Positions 54,448 to 63,970 of a DNA stretch of 64,000 nucleotides are shown in pieces. A model generated the notes under the pieces. It was not told where the DNA came from and searched no databases. It saw only the letters and a list, made by a program, of their open reading frames with translations. This DNA is from Hirschia sp964352025. Its GTDB lineage: Bacteria > Pseudomonadota > Alphaproteobacteria > Caulobacterales > Hyphomonadaceae. Positions within the stretch are counted from its first letter, which is position 1. Each line of letters starts with the position of its first letter. The stretch lies in contig CAYGPZ010000006.1 of assembly GCA_964352025.1 (NCBI GenBank), forward strand, positions 62,001 through 126,000, given 5' to 3'. The position numbers were made by a program, and so were the translations under genes.

Positions 54448-55866
54448 ATGCGTATTATTATTTGTGGTGCCGGTCGAGTAGGCCAAGGGATAGCCGAACG
54501 TTTATCTATTGAACATGATGTTACAATGGTAGACGCAGATGCTGCGCTACTAGAAAAAGTCGGTACTCAGTATGACGTAAGAGTTGTTCATGGCCATGCA
54601 GCACACCCGTCCGTCTTAAAACAAGCTGGTGCAGAAAACGCCGAAATGATCATTGCTGTCACCCATATGGATGAAGTGAATATGGTGACATGTCAGGTCG
54701 CACATTCGCTTTTCAAGGTCACGACAAAGATCGCGCGCATACGAAGCCAAGCCTATACTAAAACTAGCTATATTGATCTATTCACACGCGATCACTTGCC
54801 CGTCGATATGCATATTTCGCCTGAAGCCGAAGTAAGCGAGTCTATTCTTCAAGGACTATCAACTCCGGGTGCTTTTTTGTCTGCCGACCTTGGGGTCGTA
54901 GACGAAACTCAAAAGGGGCTAGTGATGCTCCTAGGCGTGGAGATAAAGGATAAAAACTCAACCATTGCCGAGGCACGCATTGAAGAAGTTTATGCTCTAT
55001 GCCCTGACAGTGGAACGCGCATCGTTGGGATAGGACGAGATAAAAACCTTTTTGTTCCTAAAGATGACCACAAGATCCAAGTTGGGGATCGAATATATTT
55101 CCTTATGCCAACTCAAAACGTGAACCACGTCTTGGATATATTGGGCCTCACAGAAAATCAAAGTCGCCATGTCGTTATTGTCGGCGGCGGGAATATTGGA
55201 TTGAACGTTGCAAAAGAGCTCGAAACTCCAAGCAAACGAAACCACAATTCAGACCAAGGCAATTCATCCGTAAGAGTACGCCTTATTGAGAATGATGAAA
55301 AAATAGCGGAAAATGCAGCTCAAACATTAGAAAGAGCAATTGTTTTACTCGGGGACGGGCTAAACCCTGAAATATTAGAAGAAGCCGGCGTTTCTGACGC
55401 TGACCTTGTTATTGGGCTGACAAATGACGATAAAACTAATCTTCTGCTAGGCGCATTAGCGAAAAATTCTGGTGCAAGGAAGGTTGTTTCCCTCGTCAAC
55501 GAGCCAGACCTAGCAAATATCAAATCCAATGTAGGTATCGACGTTCTTATAGACCCTAGGTCGATCACAGTATCGAAAATACTCTTAAAACTAAGGCAAG
55601 GCAGACTAACCAACCTTAGGACACTTGAAAACGGCGCTGCAGAAGTCGTTGAAGGCGTCGTAAAAGAAACGGCACCGCTAGTTGGAATGAATTTATTAAG
55701 TGACGACTTACCAGAAGGAATGGCAGCAGGCGCACTTATAAGAGATGGCCAATGCATAGACCTATCGGAAAGAGTAAGGGTTCACGACGTTGTTATTTTG
55801 CTAGCCGAACGTGAAATGTCTAGAAAAGTAGATCGTCTTTTCCGAGTAAAGCCTGAATACTACTAA
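54448..55866 (+). CDS. trkA: Trk potassium uptake protein TrkA
   Basis: Cytoplasmic NAD-binding gating subunit of the Trk K+ transporter. The product has 472 residues with a duplicated layout: Rossmann domain 1 (IIICGAGRVGQGIAERL, residues 3-19) plus a TrkA-C domain to about 220, then Rossmann domain 2 (VVIVGGGNIGLNVAKEL, about 243-259) plus a second TrkA-C. Its place after ntrYX and before trkH is standard. It starts 22 bases after ntrX and is 17 bases before trkH, so ntrYX and trkAH may share a transcript. Confidence 0.97.
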   Translation: MRIIICGAGRVGQGIAERLSIEHDVTMVDADAALLEKVGTQYDVRVVHGHAAHPSVLKQAGAENAEMIIAVTHMDEVNMVTCQVAHSLFKVTTKIARIRSQAYTKTSYIDLFTRDHLPVDMHISPEAEVSESILQGLSTPGAFLSADLGVVDETQKGLVMLLGVEIKDKNSTIAEARIEEVYALCPDSGTRIVGIGRDKNLFVPKDDHKIQVGDRIYFLMPTQNVNHVLDILGLTENQSRHVVIVGGGNIGLNVAKELETPSKRNHNSDQGNSSVRVRLIENDEKIAENAAQTLERAIVLLGDGLNPEILEEAGVSDADLVIGLTNDDKTNLLLGALAKNSGARKVVSLVNEPDLANIKSNVGIDVLIDPRSITVSKILLKLRQGRLTNLRTLENGAAEVVEGVVKETAPLVGMNLLSDDLPEGMAAGALIRDGQCIDLSERVRVHDVVILLAEREMSRKVDRLFRVKPEYY

Positions 55867-55883
55867 AGGTTGGGAATTTTCAA

Positions 55884-57296
55884 TTGAACCTTTCAAGCGT
55901 TCTAAAACATATTGGCTTATCAGCAGTCATAATAGGCGCACTCGCTCTTCTATGCGCGTTGCACGCCCATTTTAGTGGTGATGAAGCTTCTAGTCGTGGC
56001 TTTTTACTTTCAGGTGTCATGGGCACCGTTTTAGGTGGTTCTTTCCTTATCCTTTTGTGGGATGTCCCATCCAAAACTAGCGCGCGTGAAGGGCTCTTAT
56101 TTATTATCGGCTTTTGGGTCTTAATGCCCATTCTCGCTGCACCTCCGTTTTGGGCATCAGGCGTGTCACAAAACTGGGTACAGGCAAGCTTTGAAGCAGT
56201 ATCAAATTTGACAACAACCGGCGCGACTGCCGGCGAAACGACGCAACCAACTTCAATTCGATATTGGAGAGCTATTCTTCAATTTATCGGTGGAATTACC
56301 GGAGTTGTGATGGCTGTTGTTGTTTTAGCGGCGCTAAATTTGGCAGGGCCGGGCGTTCACCGTTCTCACCTTTTGACTTTGACTCGAGATGATATTTTCG
56401 GACGGATTGGTCGTATTACAGGTACAGTTTCCCTTATCTATGGAACTATGACGCTATTAGGAACGATTTCGATTGCCGCGTCTGGAGTAGAACTGGTTGA
56501 TGCACTGACCCGAAGCGTGGCCGCAATATCAACAAGCTCGACGATACACAACGCAGCAGGGGCTTATTCATATTCGCCTTTTGCAGCTGGTATAATAACC
56601 ATTTTGCTGTTTGTCGGAGCTACGAATATTGCGCTTCACGCAGACATATTCAGACAACAGAGTTGGAAGTTTTATTTTCAAGACACAGAATCCCGCGTTC
56701 TGATACTTGGTGTTCTGTCCTTTGCGGCTATCATATTTGTATGCATCAACAAATTTGATTTCAGATATGTACTGGAAGCACTCTCATTTGTATCGACTTC
56801 AGGCATGAGCGTGACCGGTGTTGAAGGCGTTTTAAATATCGTTCCACAACCTATTCCGGACCTTTTCGTTTTTGTAGGAGCAGCCGCGCTTTCGACCGCC
56901 GGAGGCCTAAAAATTACGCGTATTCTCGTTTTAATAAACCGTGCGGCAGCTGAATTTAAAAGGCTCTCTTTTGAAAACTCGACGGCAAAATTAAAATTCC
57001 AAGGACGGGTCAGAAAAGATAGTATCGTCATCGGAGTATGGGTGTATTTAATCGCCTATATGAGCGCTACTATTGCTATTGGAATGCTTCTATCATTGTC
57101 AGGCTTAGAGATAGAAGAATCTTTCAGAAGTGCAATTGGTGCGATCTCAAACGCTGGTCCACTGGTCGACACTGCAGTTCTCAATCAATCTACCAACTCT
57201 TCTACACTTATATTTTTAAGTATTGGGTGCATTTTAGGCCGAATAGAGGTATTGGCTATCGCTCCATTGTTTTCTATAGATTTTTGGAGAAAATAG
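55884..57296 (+). CDS. trkH: Trk potassium uptake protein TrkH
   Basis: K+-translocating membrane subunit. The product has 470 residues from a TTG start at 55884 with TGGGA about 8 bases upstream; the next in-frame ATG is some 45 residues in and would remove the first helix, so TTG is preferred. It has around ten membrane helices and four P-loop-like segments, the first reading FEAVSNLTTTGATAG, another FVSTSGMSVTG; gating-loop and pore glycines are retained. It follows trkA. Confidence 0.94.
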   Translation: MNLSSVLKHIGLSAVIIGALALLCALHAHFSGDEASSRGFLLSGVMGTVLGGSFLILLWDVPSKTSAREGLLFIIGFWVLMPILAAPPFWASGVSQNWVQASFEAVSNLTTTGATAGETTQPTSIRYWRAILQFIGGITGVVMAVVVLAALNLAGPGVHRSHLLTLTRDDIFGRIGRITGTVSLIYGTMTLLGTISIAASGVELVDALTRSVAAISTSSTIHNAAGAYSYSPFAAGIITILLFVGATNIALHADIFRQQSWKFYFQDTESRVLILGVLSFAAIIFVCINKFDFRYVLEALSFVSTSGMSVTGVEGVLNIVPQPIPDLFVFVGAAALSTAGGLKITRILVLINRAAAEFKRLSFENSTAKLKFQGRVRKDSIVIGVWVYLIAYMSATIAIGMLLSLSGLEIEESFRSAIGAISNAGPLVDTAVLNQSTNSSTLIFLSIGCILGRIEVLAIAPLFSIDFWRK

Positions 57297-57410
57297 TATT
57301 TAACTAGATGGAACGAATCAAATCATCTATATATTTGTTGTTCAAACTGAATAGATAAGACCAAAACCGGAAAATTAATAACAAAGTCCCGAGAAGAGGC
57401 TCATAATAAA

Positions 57411-57671
57411 ATGTCATCCGATAAAAAACAAAACCTTCAAGACACGTTTTTAAACGCAGTCAGAAAAGACAAAGTTCAGCTCACAATATTTTTAATGAAC
57501 GGCGTAAAGCTACAAGGCGTCGTCACATGGTTTGATAATTTTTGTGTACTTCTAAAAGGGGATGGTCGTCCTCCTCAGTTAGTATACAAGCACGCAATCT
57601 CCACGATCGCGCCAAATAGCCCAGTTAGACTATTTACTGGTGAAGACGAAGCTGCATCTGGCGAAGCGTGA
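57411..57671 (+). CDS. hfq: RNA chaperone Hfq
   Basis: Hexameric Sm-like protein that pairs small RNAs with mRNAs. The product has 86 residues. Sm1 has VQLTIFLMNGVKLQGVV and Sm2 has YKHAISTI (about 61-68). The short acidic C-terminal tail (GEDEAASGEA) is typical of alphaproteobacteria. GAGG lies 11 bases before the ATG. Its stop overlaps the hflX start (GTGA). Confidence 0.98.
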   Translation: MSSDKKQNLQDTFLNAVRKDKVQLTIFLMNGVKLQGVVTWFDNFCVLLKGDGRPPQLVYKHAISTIAPNSPVRLFTGEDEAASGEA

Positions 57672-59008
57672 CAATAACAGATCTGATTGAAAGAACACCG
57701 GTTACTCAAATAGCCGGTGTTGTTATTCCCGCTTTATCCGACGCGCCATTCTATGATGACTCTCGGATTGAAGAAACGCAGGGACTAGTCGAAGCGCTCG
57801 GCGTTGAACTAAAATTTACAGAATCTATACGCATCAGAAAACCTAATGCAGCCAAGCTGATAGGCTCAGGGCAGTTGGATCTAATCGGCGACCAACTAGA
57901 CGACAACAAAGCAAATCTTTTGGTTGTCGATTGTTCGCTAACTCCAATTCAACAAAGAAACCTAGAACGCACTCTCCAAGTCAAAGTCATGGATCGAACA
58001 GGTCTAATACTAGAGATATTTGGAGTAAGAGCACGCTCTGCTGAGGGACGTTTGCAGGTTGAAATGGCACGGCAACTGTATGAACGCTCTAGACTAGTTC
58101 GTACATGGACCCACCTTGAACGTCAGCGCGGGGGAACAGGTTTTTTAGCGGGACCAGGGGAGAGCCAGCTAGAGGCTGACCGGCGAATGCTTGACCGACG
58201 CATCGCTAAACTAAAGTCTGATCTAGACGCTGTTCGCCGTACACGCCGCCTGCAACGTGCTGGTAGGAAACGCCGTGGAGCGCCAATCGTAGCATTGGCA
58301 GGCTATACAAACGCCGGAAAATCGACGCTGTTTAATACTCTAACCGAAGCTGATGTATTTGCGGCCGATATGCCATTTGCGACCCTTGACCCAACCGCAA
58401 GAGATGTAAAACTTCCCAACGGAAAATCGATTTCCATGATCGACACAGTTGGATTTATTACAGACCTACCGACCCACTTGGTGGAAAGTTTCAGAGCAAC
58501 TATCGAGGAATCTATAGAAGCAGATCTATTGCTCCATATAAGAGATATCAGTCATCACGAGTCAGATAGACAGGCTGCAGACGTAGAAGATGTTTTGGAG
58601 CAGCTAGAAAAAGAAATCGAAACTAAGAGACCGCCAGTTCTAGAAGTTTGGAACAAGGCTGACGCTCTAGGAGAGGAAGTTCAAGGTGTTATGGAAGCAA
58701 CAGCTAACAACAGAGAAGATGTTGTTATGATATCTGCTACCAGTGGAATGGGGATTGACGCTCTGTTGGAAAATATTCAAGAGCGCCTATTTGCATCGAC
58801 CAGAGAGTTTATATTCATCTTAGGTCCCAGCATGGGAAAAGCCCGCTCTTGGCTGCACTCTAATTGTGATGTCCTAGGTGAAGACGTAGATCAATCTGGT
58901 AATGTTCTATTGAAAGCTCACCTTTCTAGTCGAGAATTGAACCAATTTTCCAGCGAACATAGAGAATTAGACGTCGATGAAATAATTCAGTCTTCAAAAG
59001 CCAATTAA
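57668..59008 (+). CDS. hflX: GTPase HflX
   Basis: Ribosome-associated GTPase that splits stalled or stressed ribosomes. The product has 446 residues from a GTG start overlapping the hfq stop by four bases. The N-terminal HflX domain contains VDCSLTPIQQRNLE, VKVMDRTGLILEIF and the GGTGFLAGPGESQLEADRR helical arm. The G domain has G1 GYTNAGKSTLFN, DTVGFI and NKAD. A C-terminal domain (about 375-446) follows. It is convergent with mazG, 11 bases between stops. The hfq-hflX pair is conserved. Confidence 0.97.
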   Translation: MTITDLIERTPVTQIAGVVIPALSDAPFYDDSRIEETQGLVEALGVELKFTESIRIRKPNAAKLIGSGQLDLIGDQLDDNKANLLVVDCSLTPIQQRNLERTLQVKVMDRTGLILEIFGVRARSAEGRLQVEMARQLYERSRLVRTWTHLERQRGGTGFLAGPGESQLEADRRMLDRRIAKLKSDLDAVRRTRRLQRAGRKRRGAPIVALAGYTNAGKSTLFNTLTEADVFAADMPFATLDPTARDVKLPNGKSISMIDTVGFITDLPTHLVESFRATIEESIEADLLLHIRDISHHESDRQAADVEDVLEQLEKEIETKRPPVLEVWNKADALGEEVQGVMEATANNREDVVMISATSGMGIDALLENIQERLFASTREFIFILGPSMGKARSWLHSNCDVLGEDVDQSGNVLLKAHLSSRELNQFSSEHRELDVDEIIQSSKAN

Positions 59009-59019
59009 AACTGATCCAT

Positions 59020-59838
59020 CTACTTTTTAATTTGCTGCCACAGGGACGATTGCTCTTCCAATTCCAAGTCAGAGAATAACTTTCCATTTTCTCTGGCTTT
59101 TTGCTCCATAGCCTCAAAACGGTCAGTGAATTTTGCATTCGCTTTCCGCAGGGCAGTCTCAGGATCAACACCGTGTTTTCTCGCAAGATTAGCGACGACC
59201 AGAAGCACGTCGCCCATCTCTTCTTCTATGTCAGTTTTATTTCCAGTTTCCGCAGCTTCTTCTAGCTCTAGCAGTTCTTCATCTAACTTTTTGCGGATAT
59301 CATTTATCGTCGGCCAGTCGAAACCAGTCCTCGCTGCACGTTTTAGCAATTTTTCTGCGCGTATTAATGAGGGTAGTGCCATTGCAACCCCATCCAATGC
59401 AGAAACTGGGCGATTGCCTTCGCTTTTCGCCTCACGTTCTTTGGCTTTTAGATTTTCCCAATGACTGGTTTGTGCATCTGAAGATTCAATATTTACATCT
59501 CCAAATACATGAGGATGGCGACTTACCATTTTATCAACAATCGCTCTCGCGACATCCTGTATGTCAAACTCCCCCTTATCTTCGGCTATCTGACTATGAA
59601 ATACGACTTGAAGAAATAGGTCACCCAATTCGTCTCTTAGCTCCAACATATCATCATTATTGATAGCTTCAGCGACTTCGTATGCTTCTTCCAAAGTGTA
59701 TGGGATGATCGTTTTAAAGTCCTGCTCCAAATCCCAGGGGCAACCGGTATCCTTATCTCGTAATCTCCTCATAAGTCTCACGAGATCTTCAATAGCATTA
59801 TCACTTGAAATGAAGGCTCTTGTATTTGGGGAGGACAT
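59020..59838 (-). CDS. mazG: Nucleoside triphosphate pyrophosphohydrolase MazG
   Basis: House-cleaning NTP pyrophosphatase. The product has 272 residues, with two MazG domains in tandem. The first shows CPWDLEQDF, YTLEEAYEVAEAI and LRDELGDLFLQVVFHS; the second shows KLDEELLELEEA and IEEEMGDVLLVVANLARK with the metal-binding Glu/Asp set. It is convergent with hflX, as in many relatives, and downstream of nothing else on its strand for about 60 bases. Confidence 0.95.
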   Translation of the reverse strand: MSSPNTRAFISSDNAIEDLVRLMRRLRDKDTGCPWDLEQDFKTIIPYTLEEAYEVAEAINNDDMLELRDELGDLFLQVVFHSQIAEDKGEFDIQDVARAIVDKMVSRHPHVFGDVNIESSDAQTSHWENLKAKEREAKSEGNRPVSALDGVAMALPSLIRAEKLLKRAARTGFDWPTINDIRKKLDEELLELEEAAETGNKTDIEEEMGDVLLVVANLARKHGVDPETALRKANAKFTDRFEAMEQKARENGKLFSDLELEEQSSLWQQIKK

Positions 59839-59901
59839 TAGATTTCTCGATACTGCTTAATAAGAAAGGTTTGTTCAATCGTTCAAACAATTGTCGTGAT
59901 G

Positions 59902-61017
59902 CTAATGCAATCCAGTTTGGAAACTAGCACTTTTAACAATCGCATAAACATCTCTATCGACCTGTAGCTGCAGATCAAATAAAGATGCTCGAGTTATTTG
60001 AGCTATAATATGCCCACAAGACACATCTATTTTGACATATGAAAAGGGTGATTTCTCATCATTCTCGATCGAAATAATTTTGCCGTGCATGATATTTCTG
60101 GTGCTAATGTTCATTGGTTGACTAGTCGCGATAGCAATATCGCTGGCATTGAATGAAACAGCAGCTTTGCTCTGAATTTTCACCATCTCGTTTGCTGGAA
60201 GCGATATTACATTGTCTCCCAATGAGATATCCGCGAGCATAAATTGGGGATCGTAAGCTGCAACTTCTCCTAATAAAATTGATATAGGTTCATGCTCACT
60301 ATCCGACGAAAATTTGGAGAGATACTTATTTAGGACGTCAGTTGTTTTCCCGACAGTTGAGACCGTTCCATTTGATATCAGAGCGGTGTTTTCAGTTAGG
60401 TTTAGAACTTCTTCGACATCGTGGCTCACGTATATAATCGGGACCAAGCCGCTTGAAGTTAATCTGTGTAAAAAAGGCAGGACTTCGCTTTTACGATTTA
60501 TGTCCACCCCCGAAAATGGCTCATCGAGCATCAATAGATTAGGTCTGCTAAGTAATGTTCTCGCCAATGCTACGCGTTGTTTTTCTCCACCGGAAAGTTG
60601 ATGAACAGACCTCTCTAACAAAGGTTCAATTTCCAGAAGATCAGACACCGTGCCGAAATCTAAAGCTGACCCAAAATCTCGATTTCTTTTATCAGCATAC
60701 GCTAAATTACCTTTGACATTAAGATGGGGAAACAATCGCCCTTCCTGAAACATATACCCGACTTTACGTCGAAAGGAGGGAAGGTGCACTTTTTCTTTAG
60801 AGTTGAACCAAGCCTGTTTAGCGCCCAGATGCTCATATGAAATGTAGCCGCTATCAGCTCTTTCTAGGCCCGCCAAGCAACGCAACAAAGATGTCTTCCC
60901 AGAGCCACTAACGCCAAATAAAGCGAGAGGTTGGCCAAGTTCTATATCGAGCGCGCAATCCAATTCAAAATCCTGCCAACTCTTTTTGATATCAATGTTT
61001 AAACGACTACCCGACAT
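59902..61017 (-). CDS. modC: Molybdate ABC transporter ATP-binding protein ModC
   Basis: ATPase of the molybdate importer. The product has 371 residues. Walker A is GVSGSGKTSL (about 34-43), the ABC signature is LSGGEKQRVALARTL, Walker B is LLMLDEPFSGVD, and the switch His lies in VSHDVEEV. A C-terminal TOBE (molybdate-binding) domain covers about 285-371, which distinguishes ModC from sulfate or thiamine ATPases. The start overlaps modB by 11 bases. A weak hairpin (GTTTG / CAAAC) follows the gene. Confidence 0.94.
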   Translation of the reverse strand: MSGSRLNIDIKKSWQDFELDCALDIELGQPLALFGVSGSGKTSLLRCLAGLERADSGYISYEHLGAKQAWFNSKEKVHLPSFRRKVGYMFQEGRLFPHLNVKGNLAYADKRNRDFGSALDFGTVSDLLEIEPLLERSVHQLSGGEKQRVALARTLLSRPNLLMLDEPFSGVDINRKSEVLPFLHRLTSSGLVPIIYVSHDVEEVLNLTENTALISNGTVSTVGKTTDVLNKYLSKFSSDSEHEPISILLGEVAAYDPQFMLADISLGDNVISLPANEMVKIQSKAAVSFNASDIAIATSQPMNISTRNIMHGKIISIENDEKSPFSYVKIDVSCGHIIAQITRASLFDLQLQVDRDVYAIVKSASFQTGLH

Positions 61018-61681
61018 TTAGCCTGAACCTTCGATTAAATATGTAGACAGTCAGAAGTATCGCGAATGAAAATATAAGTAGAAAAGCTGAAAGCCCATGT
61101 GCTTGAGCATATTCTAGTGTTTCTACATGCTCATAAATCGCGATTGAAATTACTCTAGTTTCATCGGGAATATTCCCACCAACCATAAGAACGACGCCAA
61201 ACTCTCCGACAGTATGAGCAAATGTAAGAACACATGCCGTCAGAACACCTCTCAAGGACATAGGCAGCACCACACTTACAAAGGCATCAAGCGGATTTGC
61301 TCCAAGGCTAAGAGCTGTTTCATAGGGTTTGCGACCAACCAGCTCCATAGCGTTTTGAATTGGTTGCACCATGAAAGGAAGCGAATACAAAAGGGAAGCG
61401 ATGACGAGCCCTTCAAAGGAGAAGGTGAGCGTTTCTCCAGTAAAGTTTAGCCAGAATGAACCAATTGGCGCAGTAGGGTTCATTATTATAAGAAAATAAA
61501 ACCCCAAAACTGTAGGCGGCAAAACCAAAGGTAATGCTACGATAGCTTCAATTACCGGTTTGATTTTCGAGCTTGTATTTGCAAGCCACCAGCAAAGTGG
61601 AAGACATAGAAAAAACAAAAGTAATGTCACAACAAACGCTAGTTTCAACGTCAACCAGAGTGAACTAAAGTCCAATTCCAT
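61007..61681 (-). CDS. modB: Molybdate ABC transporter permease ModB
   Basis: Membrane channel of the molybdate importer. The product has 224 residues with about five or six helices. ALPLVLPPTVLGFYFLI near residues 49-65 is a ModB/CysT-family signature, and the EAA loop is ETALSLGANPLDAFVSVVLP (about 140-159), which docks ModC. HTVGEFGVVLMVGGNIPDET is a further family motif. Its ATG overlaps the modA stop by one base (TAATG), so translation is coupled. Confidence 0.95.
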   Translation of the reverse strand: MELDFSSLWLTLKLAFVVTLLLFFLCLPLCWWLANTSSKIKPVIEAIVALPLVLPPTVLGFYFLIIMNPTAPIGSFWLNFTGETLTFSFEGLVIASLLYSLPFMVQPIQNAMELVGRKPYETALSLGANPLDAFVSVVLPMSLRGVLTACVLTFAHTVGEFGVVLMVGGNIPDETRVISIAIYEHVETLEYAQAHGLSAFLLIFSFAILLTVYIFNRRFRLNVG

Positions 61682-62448
61682 TAGTTCATATTCTCCGGTA
61701 GATCATATCCAGATTCAGTGATTATTTGTTTGGCATCAGAAGATTGCAAATACTCAAAAAAAGAAACAGCTGCAGGATTGTGCAATGCTCGTTTCAATAG
61801 CCCCGCATCTTGCAGAATAGGTGAGTGAAGTTCAGATGATATGAGCAGTGCTTTCTTGGTTGGGTTATCAGAAAAATAAGACCTCGCGACGAACCCTAAA
61901 TCTGCATTCCCAGTCGCAATCATTCCAAAAGCTTGCCCGACATTTTCGCCCATAACTATTTTTGGCTTTGACTTGAATTGAGAAAGAACTTCCACGGCAG
62001 CCTTCCCATATGGAGCAAGCTTAGGGTTTGCAATCGCCAAGAGATGCCTTGAGCCTAAAAGTTCCAAAGAAATCTTATCAGAAGCAAATTTAGGGGCCCA
62101 TAGGACAAGTCGGCCTATTGCATAGGTAATCTGACGTTTCTCCTCTATCTGACCTTGTTGCACTAACAAATTTACATGTTTTTGATCAGCGGACAGGAAT
62201 ACATCAAAGGGTGCACCATGCTGAATTTGAGAATAAAGCTTTCCCGTAGATCCTGAGACGAGTTGCACCTTGTGCGCTGTTTCATTTTCAAAGCTTTTGA
62301 TCAGCTTTTCGATCGTCGGCTTAAAGTTTGTAGCAACCGCAATTTTTGTTGTTTCGGCAGACGCGACCTGCAAACTGAGAAAACATCCAACGCTTAGGCA
62401 AAAAGCCACCATCCGACGCAAAATGTTATATCTAGAGCTCTTGATCAT
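61681..62448 (-). CDS. modA: Molybdate-binding periplasmic protein ModA
   Basis: Periplasmic molybdate/tungstate receptor. The product has 255 residues. A signal peptide of about 31 residues (RR near residues 11-12, a hydrophobic core, cleavage near ASA|E) is followed by IAVATNFKPTIEKL, SGSTGKLYSQIQHGAPFDVFLSAD, in which the Ser residues bind the oxyanion in homologues, and NADLGFVARSYF. It heads modABC. No convincing ModE operator was found in the 112 bases upstream, and no modE lies in the window. Confidence 0.94.
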   Translation of the reverse strand: MIKSSRYNILRRMVAFCLSVGCFLSLQVASAETTKIAVATNFKPTIEKLIKSFENETAHKVQLVSGSTGKLYSQIQHGAPFDVFLSADQKHVNLLVQQGQIEEKRQITYAIGRLVLWAPKFASDKISLELLGSRHLLAIANPKLAPYGKAAVEVLSQFKSKPKIVMGENVGQAFGMIATGNADLGFVARSYFSDNPTKKALLISSELHSPILQDAGLLKRALHNPAAVSFFEYLQSSDAKQIITESGYDLPENMN

Positions 62449-62560
62449 TTTGATGTCGTATATCGTAAAAGTGCGAAACTCTAGACTAAACAGCTATTCT
62501 TATCTGCTTGCCGATTGAACCAAGCTAAACTTCAATTTTAAATTCAGATTTGACAAGTGT

Positions 62561-63970
62561 TTATAAATTATAGGGCACAATATTTCTATAATTAAGGTCG
62601 ATATTCAGAGCAGATTGGGAAGGTGGGATCGAGCGCTGATGACATTTCTTCCTGTCACATGTGCGACATGAAATACCAATTGGATCAAAATTGTCTTCGT
62701 TACTGATATCCAGTCCGTCTCCATATACAATCGAATCTAGGTATTTAACCTCACACCCAATCGATAAAGCATATTTTCGGACTGGGTCTTTGAAGCCGCC
62801 GGTACTGGATTGAGTTTCAAAAGCGATACTCAAATATTTTTCACCATCATTGGTTTGAGCAAGCTGCCGGATAATCTTCGATTTAGAATTGAAGGCGTGA
62901 TGCACATTCCATAGCGGACATGCGGACCCAAATCTTGCAAATTGTAGTTTGGTTGCGCTGTGCCTTTTCGTAATATTCCCCGCTTGGTCAACGCGTGCGA
63001 AAAAGAAGGGAACACCTCGCTTTTCAGACCTCTGTAAAGTCGAAAGACGGTGACAAACTTGCTCCATACTTGCTTCGAAATGGTGCGCCATCAACTCTAT
63101 GTCATGGCGTAAAAGCTGAGCAGTCTCGAAGAATTGTTCGTAAGGCAAGATCACGCTACCAGCAAAGTAATTTGCGAGCCCCAACTTACAAACCTCAAAC
63201 GATTCATCATTGGCAAAATTCGCACCGGATAGAACTTTGTCAATCGCATCCTTCTGCTCCCAAAGTGCAATCTGGCAAGCTATCTGAAAAGCGTGAGAAG
63301 AGGATGTTAGATACGGGTTTAAATACAATGTCCGCGTGGAAAGGTCATAACGCCTTATAGCGTTAGGATAATCAGCACTACCGCCAGTTTTGACAAGAAC
63401 ATCATGGTTCAACTCTATATAACGCTTCAAACGTTCGTTTGTTGATACACCATCGATATGTATCTTTTTTGCTAATTCTTCGCCGGCACGATCCAACGGG
63501 TCGATATAGTTATCGATAGAATGATAAAAATCTCTCACTTCATCATAAGGCGTTGCAAGAATTCCGATGTCACTTTTGGCTTGGTCTAGCTCAACAAGTG
63601 TTTGTTTCATCGTGTGCGAGGATTTATAGAGTTGAGCGTAGGCTCGTGCGAACTCAGGAGCGTGTCTAACTGCTTGCGCAAGCTCTCTTGCTGTCAGCTG
63701 CCCTAGTTGAGAAAATTCATCTTTGGAGATTTCATTTAGCTCACTTAACAGTAAATCTTCTTCTCTACCGTCAATTGACTTAATATCGACATTAAACTTG
63801 TTAGCTAAAGAGAGAAGTATACCAGCTGTGACGTGCCTCTGATTATTTTCGAGTTGATTTAAATAGCTTGTGGAGATTCCTAACTCACTGGCAAAGTTCT
63901 TTTGAGTGAGCCCATATTCCTGCCGCGTCAGACGAATTTTATCACCAATAAAGAATTTTTGCTTTTTCAT
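62561..63970 (-). CDS. XRE-family regulator with ImmA/IrrE-like and DUF2083 domains (ScfR type)
   Basis: Transcriptional regulator of 469 residues. The HTH is XRE-type at about 9-63 (GLTQKNFASELGISTSYLNQLE). An ImmA/IrrE-like middle domain covers about 170-300, though the HExxH zinc motif is not present. The C-terminal DUF2083 domain (about 310-469) has cysteines C435, C438 and C443 in CRTCDRKKC. This architecture is that of the short-chain fatty acyl-CoA regulators (PccR, RamB-like), which control propionate, acetate or glyoxylate metabolism genes often beside them. No such target is downstream; modABC is. The upstream neighbour lies outside the window. acs (30 kb away) is only a speculative target. 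Confidence 0.85.
   Translation of the reverse strand: MKKQKFFIGDKIRLTRQEYGLTQKNFASELGISTSYLNQLENNQRHVTAGILLSLANKFNVDIKSIDGREEDLLLSELNEISKDEFSQLGQLTARELAQAVRHAPEFARAYAQLYKSSHTMKQTLVELDQAKSDIGILATPYDEVRDFYHSIDNYIDPLDRAGEELAKKIHIDGVSTNERLKRYIELNHDVLVKTGGSADYPNAIRRYDLSTRTLYLNPYLTSSSHAFQIACQIALWEQKDAIDKVLSGANFANDESFEVCKLGLANYFAGSVILPYEQFFETAQLLRHDIELMAHHFEASMEQVCHRLSTLQRSEKRGVPFFFARVDQAGNITKRHSATKLQFARFGSACPLWNVHHAFNSKSKIIRQLAQTNDGEKYLSIAFETQSSTGGFKDPVRKYALSIGCEVKYLDSIVYGDGLDISNEDNFDPIGISCRTCDRKKCHQRSIPPSQSALNIDLNYRNIVPYNL

Noticed and set aside
59860..59885. Inverted repeat GTTTG / CAAAC as a strong terminator of modC
   Set aside because: Only a 5-bp AT-rich stem with an interrupted T-run on the minus strand; too weak to list as a terminator.
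62449..62560. Possible ModE/Mo-box upstream of modA (CGTATATCG)
   Set aside because: Only a short partial resemblance to the Mo-box; no inverted TATATA arms at the required spacing, and no modE nearby.
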